Source of the DNA: Rhabdochromatium marinum
GTDB taxonomy: Bacteria > Pseudomonadota > Gammaproteobacteria > Chromatiales > Chromatiaceae
Direction: 5' to 3'
Assembly (NCBI RefSeq): GCF_016583795.1
Contig: NZ_NRRS01000021.1
Location: 1-54,242, forward strand
Length of the DNA stretch: 54,242 bases
Below are positions 44,585-54,126 of the stretch, piece by piece. The notes under the pieces are model-generated. The model worked only from the letters and a program-made list of their open reading frames with translations. It had not been told where the DNA came from and did not search any database. The translations under genes were made by a program, and so were the position numbers. Position 1 is the first letter of the stretch. Each line of letters starts with the position of its first letter.

Positions 44585-44660
44585 GGTAGAGAGAATCCCT
44601 TACTTGATTCTTTTTGTGCTTGATCTGGCCGGCTGCCTGCGGACCGGCAGTAAATAGGGG

Positions 44661-45089
44661 CTAAATTTCCAGCGGCTGAGGCTGCTGCGCCGTATGGCGA
44701 TGCTCGGCTCCGGCATACACCTTCAGCTTCTTGAACATCGCGCGACCGAGTGCGTTGTGCGGCATCATTCCCTTAACCGCCGCTTCTATCACGCGCTCTG
44801 GGTGACGCGCGAGCATGTCGGCAAGGTTGGTCGAGCGCAGATGACCGATATACCCCGTGTGGCGGTGGTACATTTTATTGGCGAGCTTGGTCCCCGTCAC
44901 GCGAATTTTTTCGGCATTGACCACCACAATATAGTCGCCTGTATCAACATGCGGCGTATATTGGGGTTTGTGCTTGCCGCGCAGCCGACGCGCCAGCTCC
45001 GTGGCCAGGCGACCCAGTGTCTTGCCTTCGGCATCCACCAAATGCCAGACGCGGCGCACTTCGGCAGGCTTTGCGCTTTCAGTCGTCAT
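44661..45089 (-). CDS. rplM: 50S ribosomal protein L13
   Basis: A 142-residue protein with [19 protein letters not shown] near the N-terminus, [16 protein letters not shown], and the MLPHNALGR-like [22 protein letters not shown] 45089 has GGAG 10 bp upstream; an upstream in-frame ATG gives an unlikely extension. First gene of the rplM-rpsI pair, 110 bp after a ferredoxin gene. Confidence 0.97.
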   Translation of the reverse strand: MTTESAKPAEVRRVWHLVDAEGKTLGRLATELARRLRGKHKPQYTPHVDTGDYIVVVNAEKIRVTGTKLANKMYHRHTGYIGHLRSTNLADMLARHPERVIEAAVKGMMPHNALGRAMFKKLKVYAGAEHRHTAQQPQPLEI

Positions 45090-45199
45090 AGTGTTTAGGC
45101 TCCAGAAATAGCAACCGCCGATCAGAAGTTTCCATCGACGAAAGACCGACAAGTTTAACCCAAGGATACTCACTGCGCAAGGGGTTGGGCGGCACAAAA

Positions 45200-45514
45200 T
45201 TAATCGGGCAGGCGCAAGCGCTCCACCGGCTCACCCTTAACAATGTGCTGCTGCACAATTTCCTCGACATCCTCGCGCGAGGCATAACTGTACCAGACGC
45301 CTTGCGGGTAGAGCACCGCCACCGGCCCCAGCGCACAGCGGTTGAGACAACCGGCTGCATTGACGCGCACGCCCCCCGGGCCATCCAATCCAAGCTCCTT
45401 GATCCGCGCCTTGGCATAGGCGCGCGCATCAGCCGCGCCCTGCTGATGACAGCAGCGGCGCCCTTCCTCGCGCTCGTTGAGACAGAAAAACAGATGATGG
45501 CGATAGTAGGACAT
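45200..45514 (-). CDS. thioredoxin-fold [2Fe-2S] ferredoxin
   Basis: A 104-residue protein of the Clostridium pasteurianum-type/NuoE-like 2Fe-2S family. Cysteines: Cys11 (HHLFFCLNE), Cys21/Cys22, Cys56 and Cys60 ([12 protein letters not shown]), giving the expected Cx(~10)C...Cx3C set. [13 protein letters not shown] continues the fold. It probably carries electrons in the cytoplasm; partner unknown. AGGAGA precedes ATG 45514. It lies 60 bp after the RNA methyltransferase gene. Confidence 0.9.
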   Translation of the reverse strand: MSYYRHHLFFCLNEREEGRRCCHQQGAADARAYAKARIKELGLDGPGGVRVNAAGCLNRCALGPVAVLYPQGVWYSYASREDVEEIVQQHIVKGEPVERLRLPD

Positions 45515-45574
45515 GGCAGAAGTTCTCCTGATCGACGATCCGCACTGTTGGCGGTTCGCAGTTCGCATACTACA

Positions 45575-47065
45575 TCAGCTCCGCCCGGCACAGCCGCTCC
45601 AGCGGCTGGGAAACAGACTTTCCAGCGTCCGGGAGCGGGTCAGCAGCGCCACGCCCAAGGGATGACCACGATAGCGCACGATCACCTGCCCGGGACGGCA
45701 ATCCGCCCACTGCTGCGGTCTGGGTGTTACGCTGGCACGCCTCAGATAGGCATCACGCTGCTCTTGGCTCAGTTCCATCACTTGCCGAGTGGCCTGAGCT
45801 CCAAACAGCAGGGCACCTGCGGTGGTCAGCTTGGGCGGGCGGATATTGGTGCGATGAAAAAACAAGCCCCGCCCTTGAGCACTTGGCTGCGCCGGTGGTT
45901 CATGGTCAGCCGCCAGCAGATGTAGCCCACGTCGGGTTTGGCGCTGCACGCGCAGCCCCGACCAAATCGTTTCCGGCCAGCCGTAGTGCTCAGCCAAGGC
46001 AGGCAGCCAGCACTCGTCATCGACGCCAGCGTCCAGAACCGCCGTGTCGCCGGGCTCCAGTTGCGGCGCATCTGGCGTCTTCTCCATAACCGCGACAAAA
46101 AAGCCTCCGGTATCCGTGTGATGTGGCCAGAGTCTTAAACAATTAGCCAGGGAGGCGTCCAGCGTGCGCCCACCCCAGGCGGTCAGCCCCGGACGACCAG
46201 CCAGCCCAGGCAATCGCGCCGGCAACAACCGCAGCCGCCCGGCTTGTTCCTCCAGCACCTGAGCCACAATGCACTCATTTTCCTCGGGGGCAAAGGTGCA
46301 GGTGGAATACAGAATGCGTCCACCCGCCCGGCACAGTTGCACCGCTTTACGCAACAGGGCCAGCTGGCGTCCATGTAAACGCGCATTGGTCGCCAGAGTG
46401 TCGGGATCAAGCCGCGCAGCCAGACTGCGATGGCGCCTTAGCGTCCCCTCGCTGGAGCAAGGTGCATCGACCAAAATACGATCAAAGGCACCGGCGGCGG
46501 CTGGATAGTTGCCCCCATCCCCCCAAGTGGTGCTGACATTGACAATCCCCAAGCGATCCAAATTGCCCTGCAAGGCCGCGATGCGCTCACGGGCAAAATC
46601 ATTGGCCAGCAAGGTGCCGCGATTGCCCAGTGCCAGCGCAATTTGCGCGGTCTTACCGCCCGGCGCTGCGCACAGATCCAGCACCCGCTGCCCCGGATGC
46701 ACATCCAGCAACCAGACCGGCACCTGCGAGGCGGCTTCCTGCGCATGCGCCAACCCGGCACAGTACCACCAACGCTGACCGGCCTTAAAATCAACCGGCA
46801 GGCGCAACGCCAGCGGGCTCCAGGGGTCGCGAGCGAGCCCCGGCAGTTCCCCGCCCTCCTCGGCAATGATCAGTGCCTGCAGCTCGGCCACATCCGTGCG
46901 TTGCGGATGCGCCCAGATGCAGGCGGGTAACGGGCGTTGCAGCGCGGCAATGAATGCCTCCCAATCACCAGCCTGTTCGCTCACCAGGGACTGATAGCGC
47001 GCCATCACCCGCCGCAGCTGAGCGGCATGCCCCAATTCAGGACGCCGTGCATGTCGCTCCGTCAT
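45575..47065 (-). CDS. RsmB/NOP-family RNA m5C methyltransferase, RsmF-like
   Basis: A 496-residue SAM-dependent enzyme. LDLCAAPGGKTAQIALALG binds SAM. DAPCSSEGTLRR and YSTCTFAPEENE hold the two catalytic cysteines of RNA cytosine-5 methyltransferases. The N-terminal extension and a C-terminal PUA-like region (after about residue 310) fit RsmF, which modifies 16S rRNA, rather than RsmB. The start at 47065 is the natural one; an ATG 19 codons upstream is possible. Target position is not certain from sequence. Confidence 0.88.
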   Translation of the reverse strand: MTERHARRPELGHAAQLRRVMARYQSLVSEQAGDWEAFIAALQRPLPACIWAHPQRTDVAELQALIIAEEGGELPGLARDPWSPLALRLPVDFKAGQRWWYCAGLAHAQEAASQVPVWLLDVHPGQRVLDLCAAPGGKTAQIALALGNRGTLLANDFARERIAALQGNLDRLGIVNVSTTWGDGGNYPAAAGAFDRILVDAPCSSEGTLRRHRSLAARLDPDTLATNARLHGRQLALLRKAVQLCRAGGRILYSTCTFAPEENECIVAQVLEEQAGRLRLLPARLPGLAGRPGLTAWGGRTLDASLANCLRLWPHHTDTGGFFVAVMEKTPDAPQLEPGDTAVLDAGVDDECWLPALAEHYGWPETIWSGLRVQRQTRRGLHLLAADHEPPAQPSAQGRGLFFHRTNIRPPKLTTAGALLFGAQATRQVMELSQEQRDAYLRRASVTPRPQQWADCRPGQVIVRYRGHPLGVALLTRSRTLESLFPSRWSGCAGRS

Positions 47066-47299
47066 AAGCTGAAGACGCTCACAACCGTACCGAACGTCGG
47101 AGCATCGGACTCGGAAAAGCAAAAAATCATTGTAAAAATTAAGAAAACTTCAGATACGATGCGAGTTAAATCCAAGACAGCCGCTAGACGTGCCACAGAC
47201 ATCTGGGCTTGAATAGCACAATCTCGCGTAGAATTCAGCGGCAATTTATACCCTTATGTCCTGTGCCATTACCAGCGCCTATGAAGCTCGGAGAACTCA

Positions 47300-48490
47300 A
47301 TGACGGCGGCTTCCTACCCTAGTCTCTCAGGCGCGCCGCCGCTGCGGCACATGTTGGCCGAGCTGATTGCGACGCCCTCGGTGAGCAGTGTCAACCCGGC
47401 GCTGAACCATAGCAACCGTCCGCTGCTTGAGCTTCTGGCGCAGTGGCTGGAAGACAGCGGCTTTGCCATTGAGATGCAGAGCGTTCCCGACGAGCCCGAT
47501 AAAGCCAACCTGATCGCCCGCCTTGGCACGGGTGAGGATGGACTGGTGCTGGCTGGCCACTCCGACACCGTCCCCTATGACGCCTCGCTCTGGCACCAAG
47601 ACCCCTTCGTCATGACCGAAGCCGACGGACGCCTGTATGGCCTGGGCATCTGCGACATGAAAGCCTTTCTGGCTCTGGCTATTGAGGCCGCGCGCGGCCT
47701 GCGCGCCGAGCAGCTCCAGGCACCGCTGATCCTGCTCGCCACGGCCGATGAAGAATCCGCCATGCACGGGGCACGCGCGCTGCTGGACGCCGGATACTCA
47801 CTCGGACGCCACGCAGTTATTGGTGAACCCACCAACCTGCGCCCGGTCCGCGCCCACAAGGGCGTCATGTGCGAAGCCATTCAGCTGCTGGGTCAAAGCG
47901 GTCACGCCAGCGATCCGGCACTGGGGCGCAGCGCACTCGAAGGCATGCATGAGGTGATGGGCGCCATTCTGCAATGGCGTGATCAACTGCAAGCACGCTA
48001 TTGCAATGAACTGTTTTCCGTGCCCTACCCCACTGTCAACCTGGGGTCCATCCAGGGAGGGGATAATCCCAACCGCATTTGTGGTCAATGCAGCTTGCAG
48101 CTGGATATCCGGCTGCTGCCGGGCCTGGAGGCCGCAACCCTGCGTGCCGAGCTGGAAGCATTGATCGCCCCCATTGCCGAGGCGCGCGGACTGGACTGGA
48201 CACTGAACGCGCTGTTTCAGAGCATTCCCCCCGGAGCCACGGCCGCCGACGCCGAAATCGTGCGCGCCGCCGAGGCACTGACTGGCTACCCGGCAGAAGC
48301 GGTTAACTTCGGCACCGAACTGCCGTTTTTCAATCAGCTCGGCCTGGACACCATTGTGCTCGGCCCCGGCGACATCGCCCAGGCGCACCAGCCGAACGAA
48401 TTCCTGGCGCTTGAGCGCATTGAGCCCACGCTTAGGCTTCTGCAATCGCTGATCGGTCGCTTCTGTCAGCCCGACACTACAGGACGTTAG
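47300..48490 (+). CDS. argE: acetylornithine deacetylase
   Basis: A 396-residue M20 metallohydrolase making ornithine from N-acetylornithine in arginine synthesis. Metal ligands: His87 and Asp89 (LAGHSDTVPYD), Asp119 (GLGICDMKAFLA), the catalytic Glu151 and ligand Glu152 (ATADEESAMHG), and further His near the C-terminus (AQAHQPNEF is reflected in IAQAHQPNEFLAL). The dimerisation domain sits at about 180-290. GGAG precedes the ATG. It is divergent from the methyltransferase gene and 29 bp upstream of the diguanylate cyclase gene. Confidence 0.93.
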   Translation: MTAASYPSLSGAPPLRHMLAELIATPSVSSVNPALNHSNRPLLELLAQWLEDSGFAIEMQSVPDEPDKANLIARLGTGEDGLVLAGHSDTVPYDASLWHQDPFVMTEADGRLYGLGICDMKAFLALAIEAARGLRAEQLQAPLILLATADEESAMHGARALLDAGYSLGRHAVIGEPTNLRPVRAHKGVMCEAIQLLGQSGHASDPALGRSALEGMHEVMGAILQWRDQLQARYCNELFSVPYPTVNLGSIQGGDNPNRICGQCSLQLDIRLLPGLEAATLRAELEALIAPIAEARGLDWTLNALFQSIPPGATAADAEIVRAAEALTGYPAEAVNFGTELPFFNQLGLDTIVLGPGDIAQAHQPNEFLALERIEPTLRLLQSLIGRFCQPDTTGR

Positions 48491-48519
48491 CCTCAATACA
48501 TTCTGGCGACAACAGGCAG

Positions 48520-50232
48520 ATGATTATGCTGAACGCGGAACCCCATTCCTGGAAGCACAAATATCTCCAAGTGCTCAACACCCTAGAACTTGAACAAAAA
48601 ACCCATTGCGAGCAGGATCAAGCCCTGCGTCAAGCCCTCTCACGTCTGAGCCTAGCGGTTGAAACCAACGATGAGCAACTGAACAGCGAACTCAACATTC
48701 TACGTAAGACGCTCCGGGGCGGGGGCGAGATTCAGTACATCCAGCAACTGATGGAGGACATTTCAGCCTCCATCCTGCGCGTCGATCTGCGCCAGAACAC
48801 AGTCAATGACATTGATGCCGCCCTGCGCAGCCACGAACGCAGTCTGGAGCACATCCGCGTCCCGCGTGAATTGCGCAAAGCCACCCGACAGCTCAAGCAG
48901 AGTCTGCAAGCCGCGCGGAAGAAGGCTAATCTGCGCGCCGCACTGACGGCCTATTCACATTACACTGCCGAGGTGACTGAATGGATTGACACGCAGCCTA
49001 TCCCCAACAGCTCAGGCCTGTTTGAGCGAATCTTCGCGCGCAAGGAGGAGGCCACCGCCGCTCCAGACGACAGGACATCCGCACCGGAGGCCCAACCGCA
49101 GCCAATCCAGTCCGAGCTGCCACCTTTTAATCTGCCCCCCTTCAATCAAGTGCTGTTTGATCTGCTGAGCCGCATTGATCTGCCGGCGGAGTTTGACAGC
49201 CAAACCCGGCGCATCGGCGAGTGCCTGCACCAGCCCCCCACCACAGAGCTGGCCAGCACCGCCGTCATCGACATCGCCGACTTAATGGCCAAATCGCGCC
49301 ATCAGCTGGAGCGGGAAAAGAAAGATCTGGAAGGCTTTCTGTCGCAACTGACCGAGCGACTGCAAGCACTGGATCGCCATCTTGGGGAATCATTTGGCCT
49401 ACGCGAACGTGCCAGTGCCGAGGGCAGCGCCATTGATGACAGCATGTCGGCCGAGGTCGCGCACATTCACCGCTCCGTCGCCGAAGCTCAGGATTTCAGC
49501 GGACTCAAGTCTTCTATTAAAACGCACCTGGAAAATATCCAGGTCCAGATCGAAGCGCGCAAGGAGCTGGAGCAAACCCAGCTGGAACTCGCCCTGGCCG
49601 ATGCGGCGCATTTGCGCGAATCCCTCGCCAAGGTCGAAACGGAAAGCCAGCAGCTGCGCGAACGCCTGCGCGAAGCCCGCGAGCGTGCCCTGCATGATGG
49701 ACTGACTGGCCTGCACAATCGCCTGGCTTACGATGAATACATCGGCCAGGAAATGGAGCGCTGGCGCCGTTACGCCAGACCAGCGGTACTGAGCATTTGG
49801 GACATTGACCATTTCAAGCGCGTCAATGATCGCTTCGGCCACATCGCAGGCGACAATGCATTGAAAGCCATTGCCAGACTGTTGCAGGATGCGACCCGCA
49901 AAAGCGACTTCCTCGCCCGCCTGGGCGGCGAGGAATTCATGCTGCTCCTGCCTGAAACCGACATCGAGACAGCACTGGAGCTGGCTAATCGTCTGCGCGA
50001 ACGGGTCGCAACCCAGCGTTTCAAGTATCTGGGTCAGCCCGTGCCACTCAACATTTCCTGCGGCCTGGCCACCTTTATTGCCCAGGATACGCCAGAAGCC
50101 CTCTACCACCGCGCCGATCTTGCGCTCTATCGAGCCAAGGAAACCGGGCGGAATCGTTGCGTGGTATTTGAGCCTGGTATGTTACCCAAACAAGCACCGC
50201 TCGACAGCGGGAGCCGCACCGCGAAGAAATAA
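48520..50232 (+). CDS. diguanylate cyclase (GGEEF) with long N-terminal helical region
   Basis: A 570-residue cytoplasmic protein without membrane helices. The C-terminal third is a GGDEF domain with active site GGEEF (469-473) and an RxxD inhibitory site (RKSD) five residues before it, so it should make c-di-GMP and be product-inhibited. The region between 255 and 400 is strongly coiled-coil. The first ~250 residues are mostly helical and contain a Pro/Gln-rich insert near 185-210; I do not recognise a named sensor domain. Two nearby ATG codons could start it. Probably cotranscribed with argE (29 bp). Confidence 0.9.
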   Translation: MIMLNAEPHSWKHKYLQVLNTLELEQKTHCEQDQALRQALSRLSLAVETNDEQLNSELNILRKTLRGGGEIQYIQQLMEDISASILRVDLRQNTVNDIDAALRSHERSLEHIRVPRELRKATRQLKQSLQAARKKANLRAALTAYSHYTAEVTEWIDTQPIPNSSGLFERIFARKEEATAAPDDRTSAPEAQPQPIQSELPPFNLPPFNQVLFDLLSRIDLPAEFDSQTRRIGECLHQPPTTELASTAVIDIADLMAKSRHQLEREKKDLEGFLSQLTERLQALDRHLGESFGLRERASAEGSAIDDSMSAEVAHIHRSVAEAQDFSGLKSSIKTHLENIQVQIEARKELEQTQLELALADAAHLRESLAKVETESQQLRERLREARERALHDGLTGLHNRLAYDEYIGQEMERWRRYARPAVLSIWDIDHFKRVNDRFGHIAGDNALKAIARLLQDATRKSDFLARLGGEEFMLLLPETDIETALELANRLRERVATQRFKYLGQPVPLNISCGLATFIAQDTPEALYHRADLALYRAKETGRNRCVVFEPGMLPKQAPLDSGSRTAKK

Positions 50233-50367
50233 CGCCAACCGAGATGAAGTGCTGCGCTTTACCGGTCGCATCGTCCGAGCGCGCAGACGCCGCCTGTCAG
50301 TGCGATATACTTCCGGAACGACGCACGTTTAGCCACACAATTTTTAACCACAGAGAAAGGTTTGCCC

Positions 50368-52413
50368 ATGTCTGAATACAACGCGGAGGATGTCCGCAAC
50401 ATTGCGCTGGTCGGTCACGCCGGCAGCGGAAAAACTAGCCTGGTCGAGGCGCTGCTGGCAAGCACCCAAGCCATTCCTGCCCCCGGCAGCGTTGCGAAAG
50501 GCACCACGGTGTGCGACTACGATGCCATGGAGCGTGAGTTGCAGCATTCACTGGATGTAGCCATTACCGCCTTCAATGCCAACGGCAAGCATGTCAATCT
50601 GATCGACACCCCCGGCTTTCCGGATTTTCTCGGTCGCAGCCTATCGGTACTGTCAGCGGTGGAGACAGCCGCCATTGTCATCAATGCTGACAGCGGCATC
50701 GAACCCGTCACCCAGCGCCTGTGGAAGGCCTGTGACCGGCGCAATCTGTGCCGGATGATCATCATCAACAAAATCGACTCCGCCGATTGCGACCTGGCCG
50801 CCATTACCGAGCAGGTGCGCGAAACCTTCGGCACCGAATGTCTGCCCATCAACCTGCCGGCCGACAACGGTCAGCGCGTCATGGATTGTTTTTTCCAGCC
50901 ATCGGGCGGTAGCACCGACTTCTCTTCGGTTGATGAAGCACACAATCACATCATCGATCAGGTAGTGGAAGTCGATGAAAACCTGATGGAGCTGTATCTG
51001 GAGCAGGGCCAGGAACTCAAACCCGAGCAGCTGCACGACCCCTTCGAGGAAGCGCTGCGCGAGTCGCATCTGGTGCCCATCTGCTACTGCTCAAGCGACA
51101 CTGGCGCCGGCATACCCGAGTTGATCACGATCCTGGAGCGACTGATGCCCAACCCGGCCGAGGGCAATCCGCCCGCCTTCATGAAGGGCGAAGGTGCAGA
51201 TCGCAAGCCGGTGCAGATCACACCCGACCCCGGCCAGCATGCCATCGCGCATGTATTCAAGATCATCAACGACCCCTTCCGCGGCAAACTGGGCATTTTC
51301 CGCATTCACCAGGGTCGCATTGCACCAAACAGCCAGCTGTTCATCGGCGATGCGCGCAAACCGTTCAAGGTGAACCACCTGTACCGGTTGCATGGCCATG
51401 ACATGCTGGAAGTCGATGAGGGCGTGCCGGGCGATATCCTAGCCGTTGCGCGCGTCGATGACATCCATTTCGATGCCGTGCTGCACGACTCCCATGATGA
51501 GGATCATTTTCATCTGGAAAGCATCGAATGCCCAGTGCCGCTCTTTGGCCTGGCCATTTCGCCCACCAAGCGCGGCGATGAGCAGAAGCTAACCGACGCC
51601 CTGCATAAACTGGAAGCCGAAGACCCCTGCTTTCATGTCGAGCATAACGCCGCCGCCAACGAAACCGTCATGCGCGGTCTGGGCGAATTGCATCTCAAGG
51701 TGCTAATGCGCCGACTCGCTGAGCAGTTCCATGTCGAGGTCGAAACCCGCCCGCCCAAGATTCCCTATCGCGAAACCATCAGCGCCAAGGCCGAAGGCCA
51801 TCATCGCCACAAAAAGCAAACCGGCGGCGCCGGACAGTTCGGCGAAGTCTATCTGCGCGTGGAGCCGCTGGATCAAGGGGAAGGATTTGATTTCATTGAT
51901 GCCACCGTGGGTGGCAGCATTCCGGGACAATTCATCCCTTCGATTGAAAAAGGGATCCGCCAGGTCATGGAGGAAGGCGCCGTGGCTGGTTATCCGATGC
52001 AGGATATTCGCGTGACCGTCTACGACGGCAAATTCCACCCGGTCGATTCCAAGGACATTGCCTTTGTCACCGCCGGACGCAAGGCCTTCATTGAGGCCGT
52101 TGAGCAGGCCAAGCCGGTGGTACTGGAGCCCGTGGTCAAGATCCGCATTGTGGCACAAGACAGCGCCATGGGTGATCTGGCCGGAGACCTGTCCTCACGA
52201 CGCGGGCGCATCAATGGCAGTGAAACCAAAACGCTGGGGCGCGTCCTGATTGATGGCGAGGTGCCACTGGCCGAACTCGAAGGCTATGAATCCCGCCTGA
52301 AGTCTCTGACCGGCGGTGAGGGCACCTATGGCATTGAACTCAGCCACTATGCGTCTGTTCCAGCCTCGGTGCAAAAGCAACTGAGCGACGCTTTTCAGCG
52401 TACCGAGGATTAA
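50368..52413 (+). CDS. elongation factor G-like translational GTPase
   Basis: A 681-residue GTPase with the EF-G domain plan. G1 GHAGSGKTS (about 16-24), G3 DTPGFPDF, G4 NKID; domain II (about 285-375), domains III-V with GGAGQFGEVYLRVEPL and the C-terminal EGYESRLKSLTGGEGTYGIE. The sequence resembles the second, EF-G-like group (EF-G2) rather than the fusA product, because the P-loop is VGHAGSGKTSL instead of AHIDAGKTT. Role of this group (alternative translocation, recycling or stress) is unsettled. ATG 50368 has GAGAAAGG upstream. Confidence 0.88.
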   Translation: MSEYNAEDVRNIALVGHAGSGKTSLVEALLASTQAIPAPGSVAKGTTVCDYDAMERELQHSLDVAITAFNANGKHVNLIDTPGFPDFLGRSLSVLSAVETAAIVINADSGIEPVTQRLWKACDRRNLCRMIIINKIDSADCDLAAITEQVRETFGTECLPINLPADNGQRVMDCFFQPSGGSTDFSSVDEAHNHIIDQVVEVDENLMELYLEQGQELKPEQLHDPFEEALRESHLVPICYCSSDTGAGIPELITILERLMPNPAEGNPPAFMKGEGADRKPVQITPDPGQHAIAHVFKIINDPFRGKLGIFRIHQGRIAPNSQLFIGDARKPFKVNHLYRLHGHDMLEVDEGVPGDILAVARVDDIHFDAVLHDSHDEDHFHLESIECPVPLFGLAISPTKRGDEQKLTDALHKLEAEDPCFHVEHNAAANETVMRGLGELHLKVLMRRLAEQFHVEVETRPPKIPYRETISAKAEGHHRHKKQTGGAGQFGEVYLRVEPLDQGEGFDFIDATVGGSIPGQFIPSIEKGIRQVMEEGAVAGYPMQDIRVTVYDGKFHPVDSKDIAFVTAGRKAFIEAVEQAKPVVLEPVVKIRIVAQDSAMGDLAGDLSSRRGRINGSETKTLGRVLIDGEVPLAELEGYESRLKSLTGGEGTYGIELSHYASVPASVQKQLSDAFQRTED

Positions 52414-52432
52414 CAACTCCCAATCAGCGCCT

Positions 52433-52458
52433 GCCCGCTTGGATGATGCCAAGCGGGC
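52433..52458. terminator. hairpin between EF-G-like gene and fliK
   Basis: A perfect 10-bp stem GCCCGCTTGG/CCAAGCGGGC with an ATGATG loop, 19 bp after the EF-G-like stop. No T tract follows, so termination would be of a non-standard type. Confidence 0.55.
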
Positions 52459-52540
52459 CGCGCCGCTGGCTACAGCAAAGCACCGGAGCTGGGTGAGTTC
52501 AGCTCAGCGGTCAACTTGGTGCGCGCGTTGCAGTTATAGC

Positions 52541-53998
52541 TCAGGCAAACATATCGAGCCTGCGCGCCAAAGCTGACAGGGTACTGCCCGGCCTGGCGCC
52601 TTCCAACGCCATCAGCGCCTCGCTATCATCCTCAGCCTCGCCGCCATGCGCTGCTCCATGCCCCCCTTCACCGGCCGCCTCGTCGTGGGGCTGTGGCGGT
52701 TGATCGGACACGGAGGCGTCACCAAGCGCCAGACCATCCTGCGCCAACGCCTCGCGCAGTCGCGGCATTGCAGCTTCCAACACATCGCGCACCACCGGAT
52801 TGGTGGAAACAAAATGCACATGGGCTTTATCAATATCCAACGACACCCGCACTTCCATGGCACCAAGGCTCGGCGGATGCAGTTTGAGTTCCGCCACGCC
52901 ACCGCGCGCCCGCGCAATGATGGCTATGCGATCTGCCAGCTGCCGGGTTCCATCGGAAGTCAGTAAGCGCGCAAGATCGAATGCCTTGGTGCCTTCGGTG
53001 GTATTGCTGGAAGCGGTTGACTCGGCACCACGCGCTGTCGTCAGAGAGGCTTTCAGCAGTGCCAATCCATCCGTTGGTGAACTGTTAATGCCTAGCGTAG
53101 CCGAGCGATCCGCCGAGCCACTGCGCTCCCCCAAGGCTTGCGCCACAAAATCGAACAAGGGTCGTGGCAGTTGATTATCTGCCCCTCCCTCACGTGGCTG
53201 GTGGCCAACGCCCAGTAGCTGACGCAAGCGCGCCAGAAGCGCAACATCGTCCTCCGTCGAACCCTCGGTCGATTGCCCAACACCCAACAACTGACGTAAG
53301 CGCGCCAGAAGCGCAACATCGTCCTCTGTCGAACCGTCGGTCGATTGCCCAACGCCCAACAACTGACGTAAGCGCGCCAGAAGCGCAACATCGTCCTCCG
53401 TCGAACCGTCGGTCGATTGCCCAACGCCCAACAACTGACGCAAACGCGCCAGAAGCGCAACATCGTCCTCTGTCGAACCATCAGCCGACAGCTCAGCTCC
53501 AAACAACTGACGCAACAAAAGGTTAACCCTTTCATGACCGGCTTCTTCATCGCCAACCAAGGTCTGCGCGCCTGTGTCTGCGCCGGTCAGCCATTGCTGT
53601 AGCAAGGCCGCCAGCGCCGCTTGGGCCTGCGGATCCTGCCCAACGTCGTCCTGATCATGATCCTGAGCATTTGACTGCAAAAAGAGCTTCAACGCAGCCA
53701 ATGACTTGGGCGCCTGGGATGCGGCTTCGCCAAGCAGCGGCAATGCATCGCCGCTGGCGGCCGTCAGTTGCCCCTGCAACAGCTCCTGAAGTTGCGCCAG
53801 CATAGCCGTGACATCCATGCCTTCAAGCTGCTTGGGATCAATGCCAAGTTCAACCAGCAAACCGCCGAGCTGTTCTTCCATGGCCTCGGTAAAAACACCA
53901 GCCGCCTCCTGCCCAGCAGACGCCAGTGCACCGTTTCCTCCCAGCACACCTGCTAGCACCGAACGGCCTTCTACCATTGCCTGTTGCGTTCCGACCAT
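52541..53998 (-). CDS. fliK: flagellar hook-length control protein FliK
   Basis: A 485-residue exported ruler/switch protein of the flagellum. The C-terminal Flg_hook domain carries LKLHPPSLGAMEVRVSLDID and VRDVLEAAMPRLREAL, which talks to FlhB when the hook is complete. The N-terminal half is low-complexity, Gln/Ala/Leu-rich, as in other FliK rulers, and contains four copies of a 24-residue repeat (GSTEDDVALLARLRQLLGVG core). The start at 53998 has AGAGG 9 bp upstream; an ATG 31 codons earlier is less likely. No other flagellar gene is in the window. Confidence 0.88.
   Translation of the reverse strand: MVGTQQAMVEGRSVLAGVLGGNGALASAGQEAAGVFTEAMEEQLGGLLVELGIDPKQLEGMDVTAMLAQLQELLQGQLTAASGDALPLLGEAASQAPKSLAALKLFLQSNAQDHDQDDVGQDPQAQAALAALLQQWLTGADTGAQTLVGDEEAGHERVNLLLRQLFGAELSADGSTEDDVALLARLRQLLGVGQSTDGSTEDDVALLARLRQLLGVGQSTDGSTEDDVALLARLRQLLGVGQSTEGSTEDDVALLARLRQLLGVGHQPREGGADNQLPRPLFDFVAQALGERSGSADRSATLGINSSPTDGLALLKASLTTARGAESTASSNTTEGTKAFDLARLLTSDGTRQLADRIAIIARARGGVAELKLHPPSLGAMEVRVSLDIDKAHVHFVSTNPVVRDVLEAAMPRLREALAQDGLALGDASVSDQPPQPHDEAAGEGGHGAAHGGEAEDDSEALMALEGARPGSTLSALARRLDMFA
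53208..53495 (-). repeat. 72-bp tandem repeat inside fliK, four copies
   Basis: Copies at 53208-53279, 53280-53351, 53352-53423 and 53424-53495 are nearly identical at DNA level (a few bases differ; the last ~12 bp of the fourth diverge). The protein before them (LLLRQLFGAELSADGS) looks like a worn fifth copy. In-frame expansion or loss would lengthen or shorten FliK by 24 residues. Confidence 0.95.
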
Positions 53999-54126
53999 GA
54001 CAAAGTGCCTCTTTTGCTCGCGAATAGTCCCGGCACATGTCTGCGTTGCAATGCGCTGCACATGAAGACCGGCGTTTTGACATGAATACAATCTTCATGC
54101 CAACCCCCAAGCTGTCTAAACCGCGC

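Noticed and set aside
53208-53495. Regular repeats that could be mistaken for a CRISPR array.
   Set aside because: The units are contiguous with no spacers and lie in frame inside fliK.
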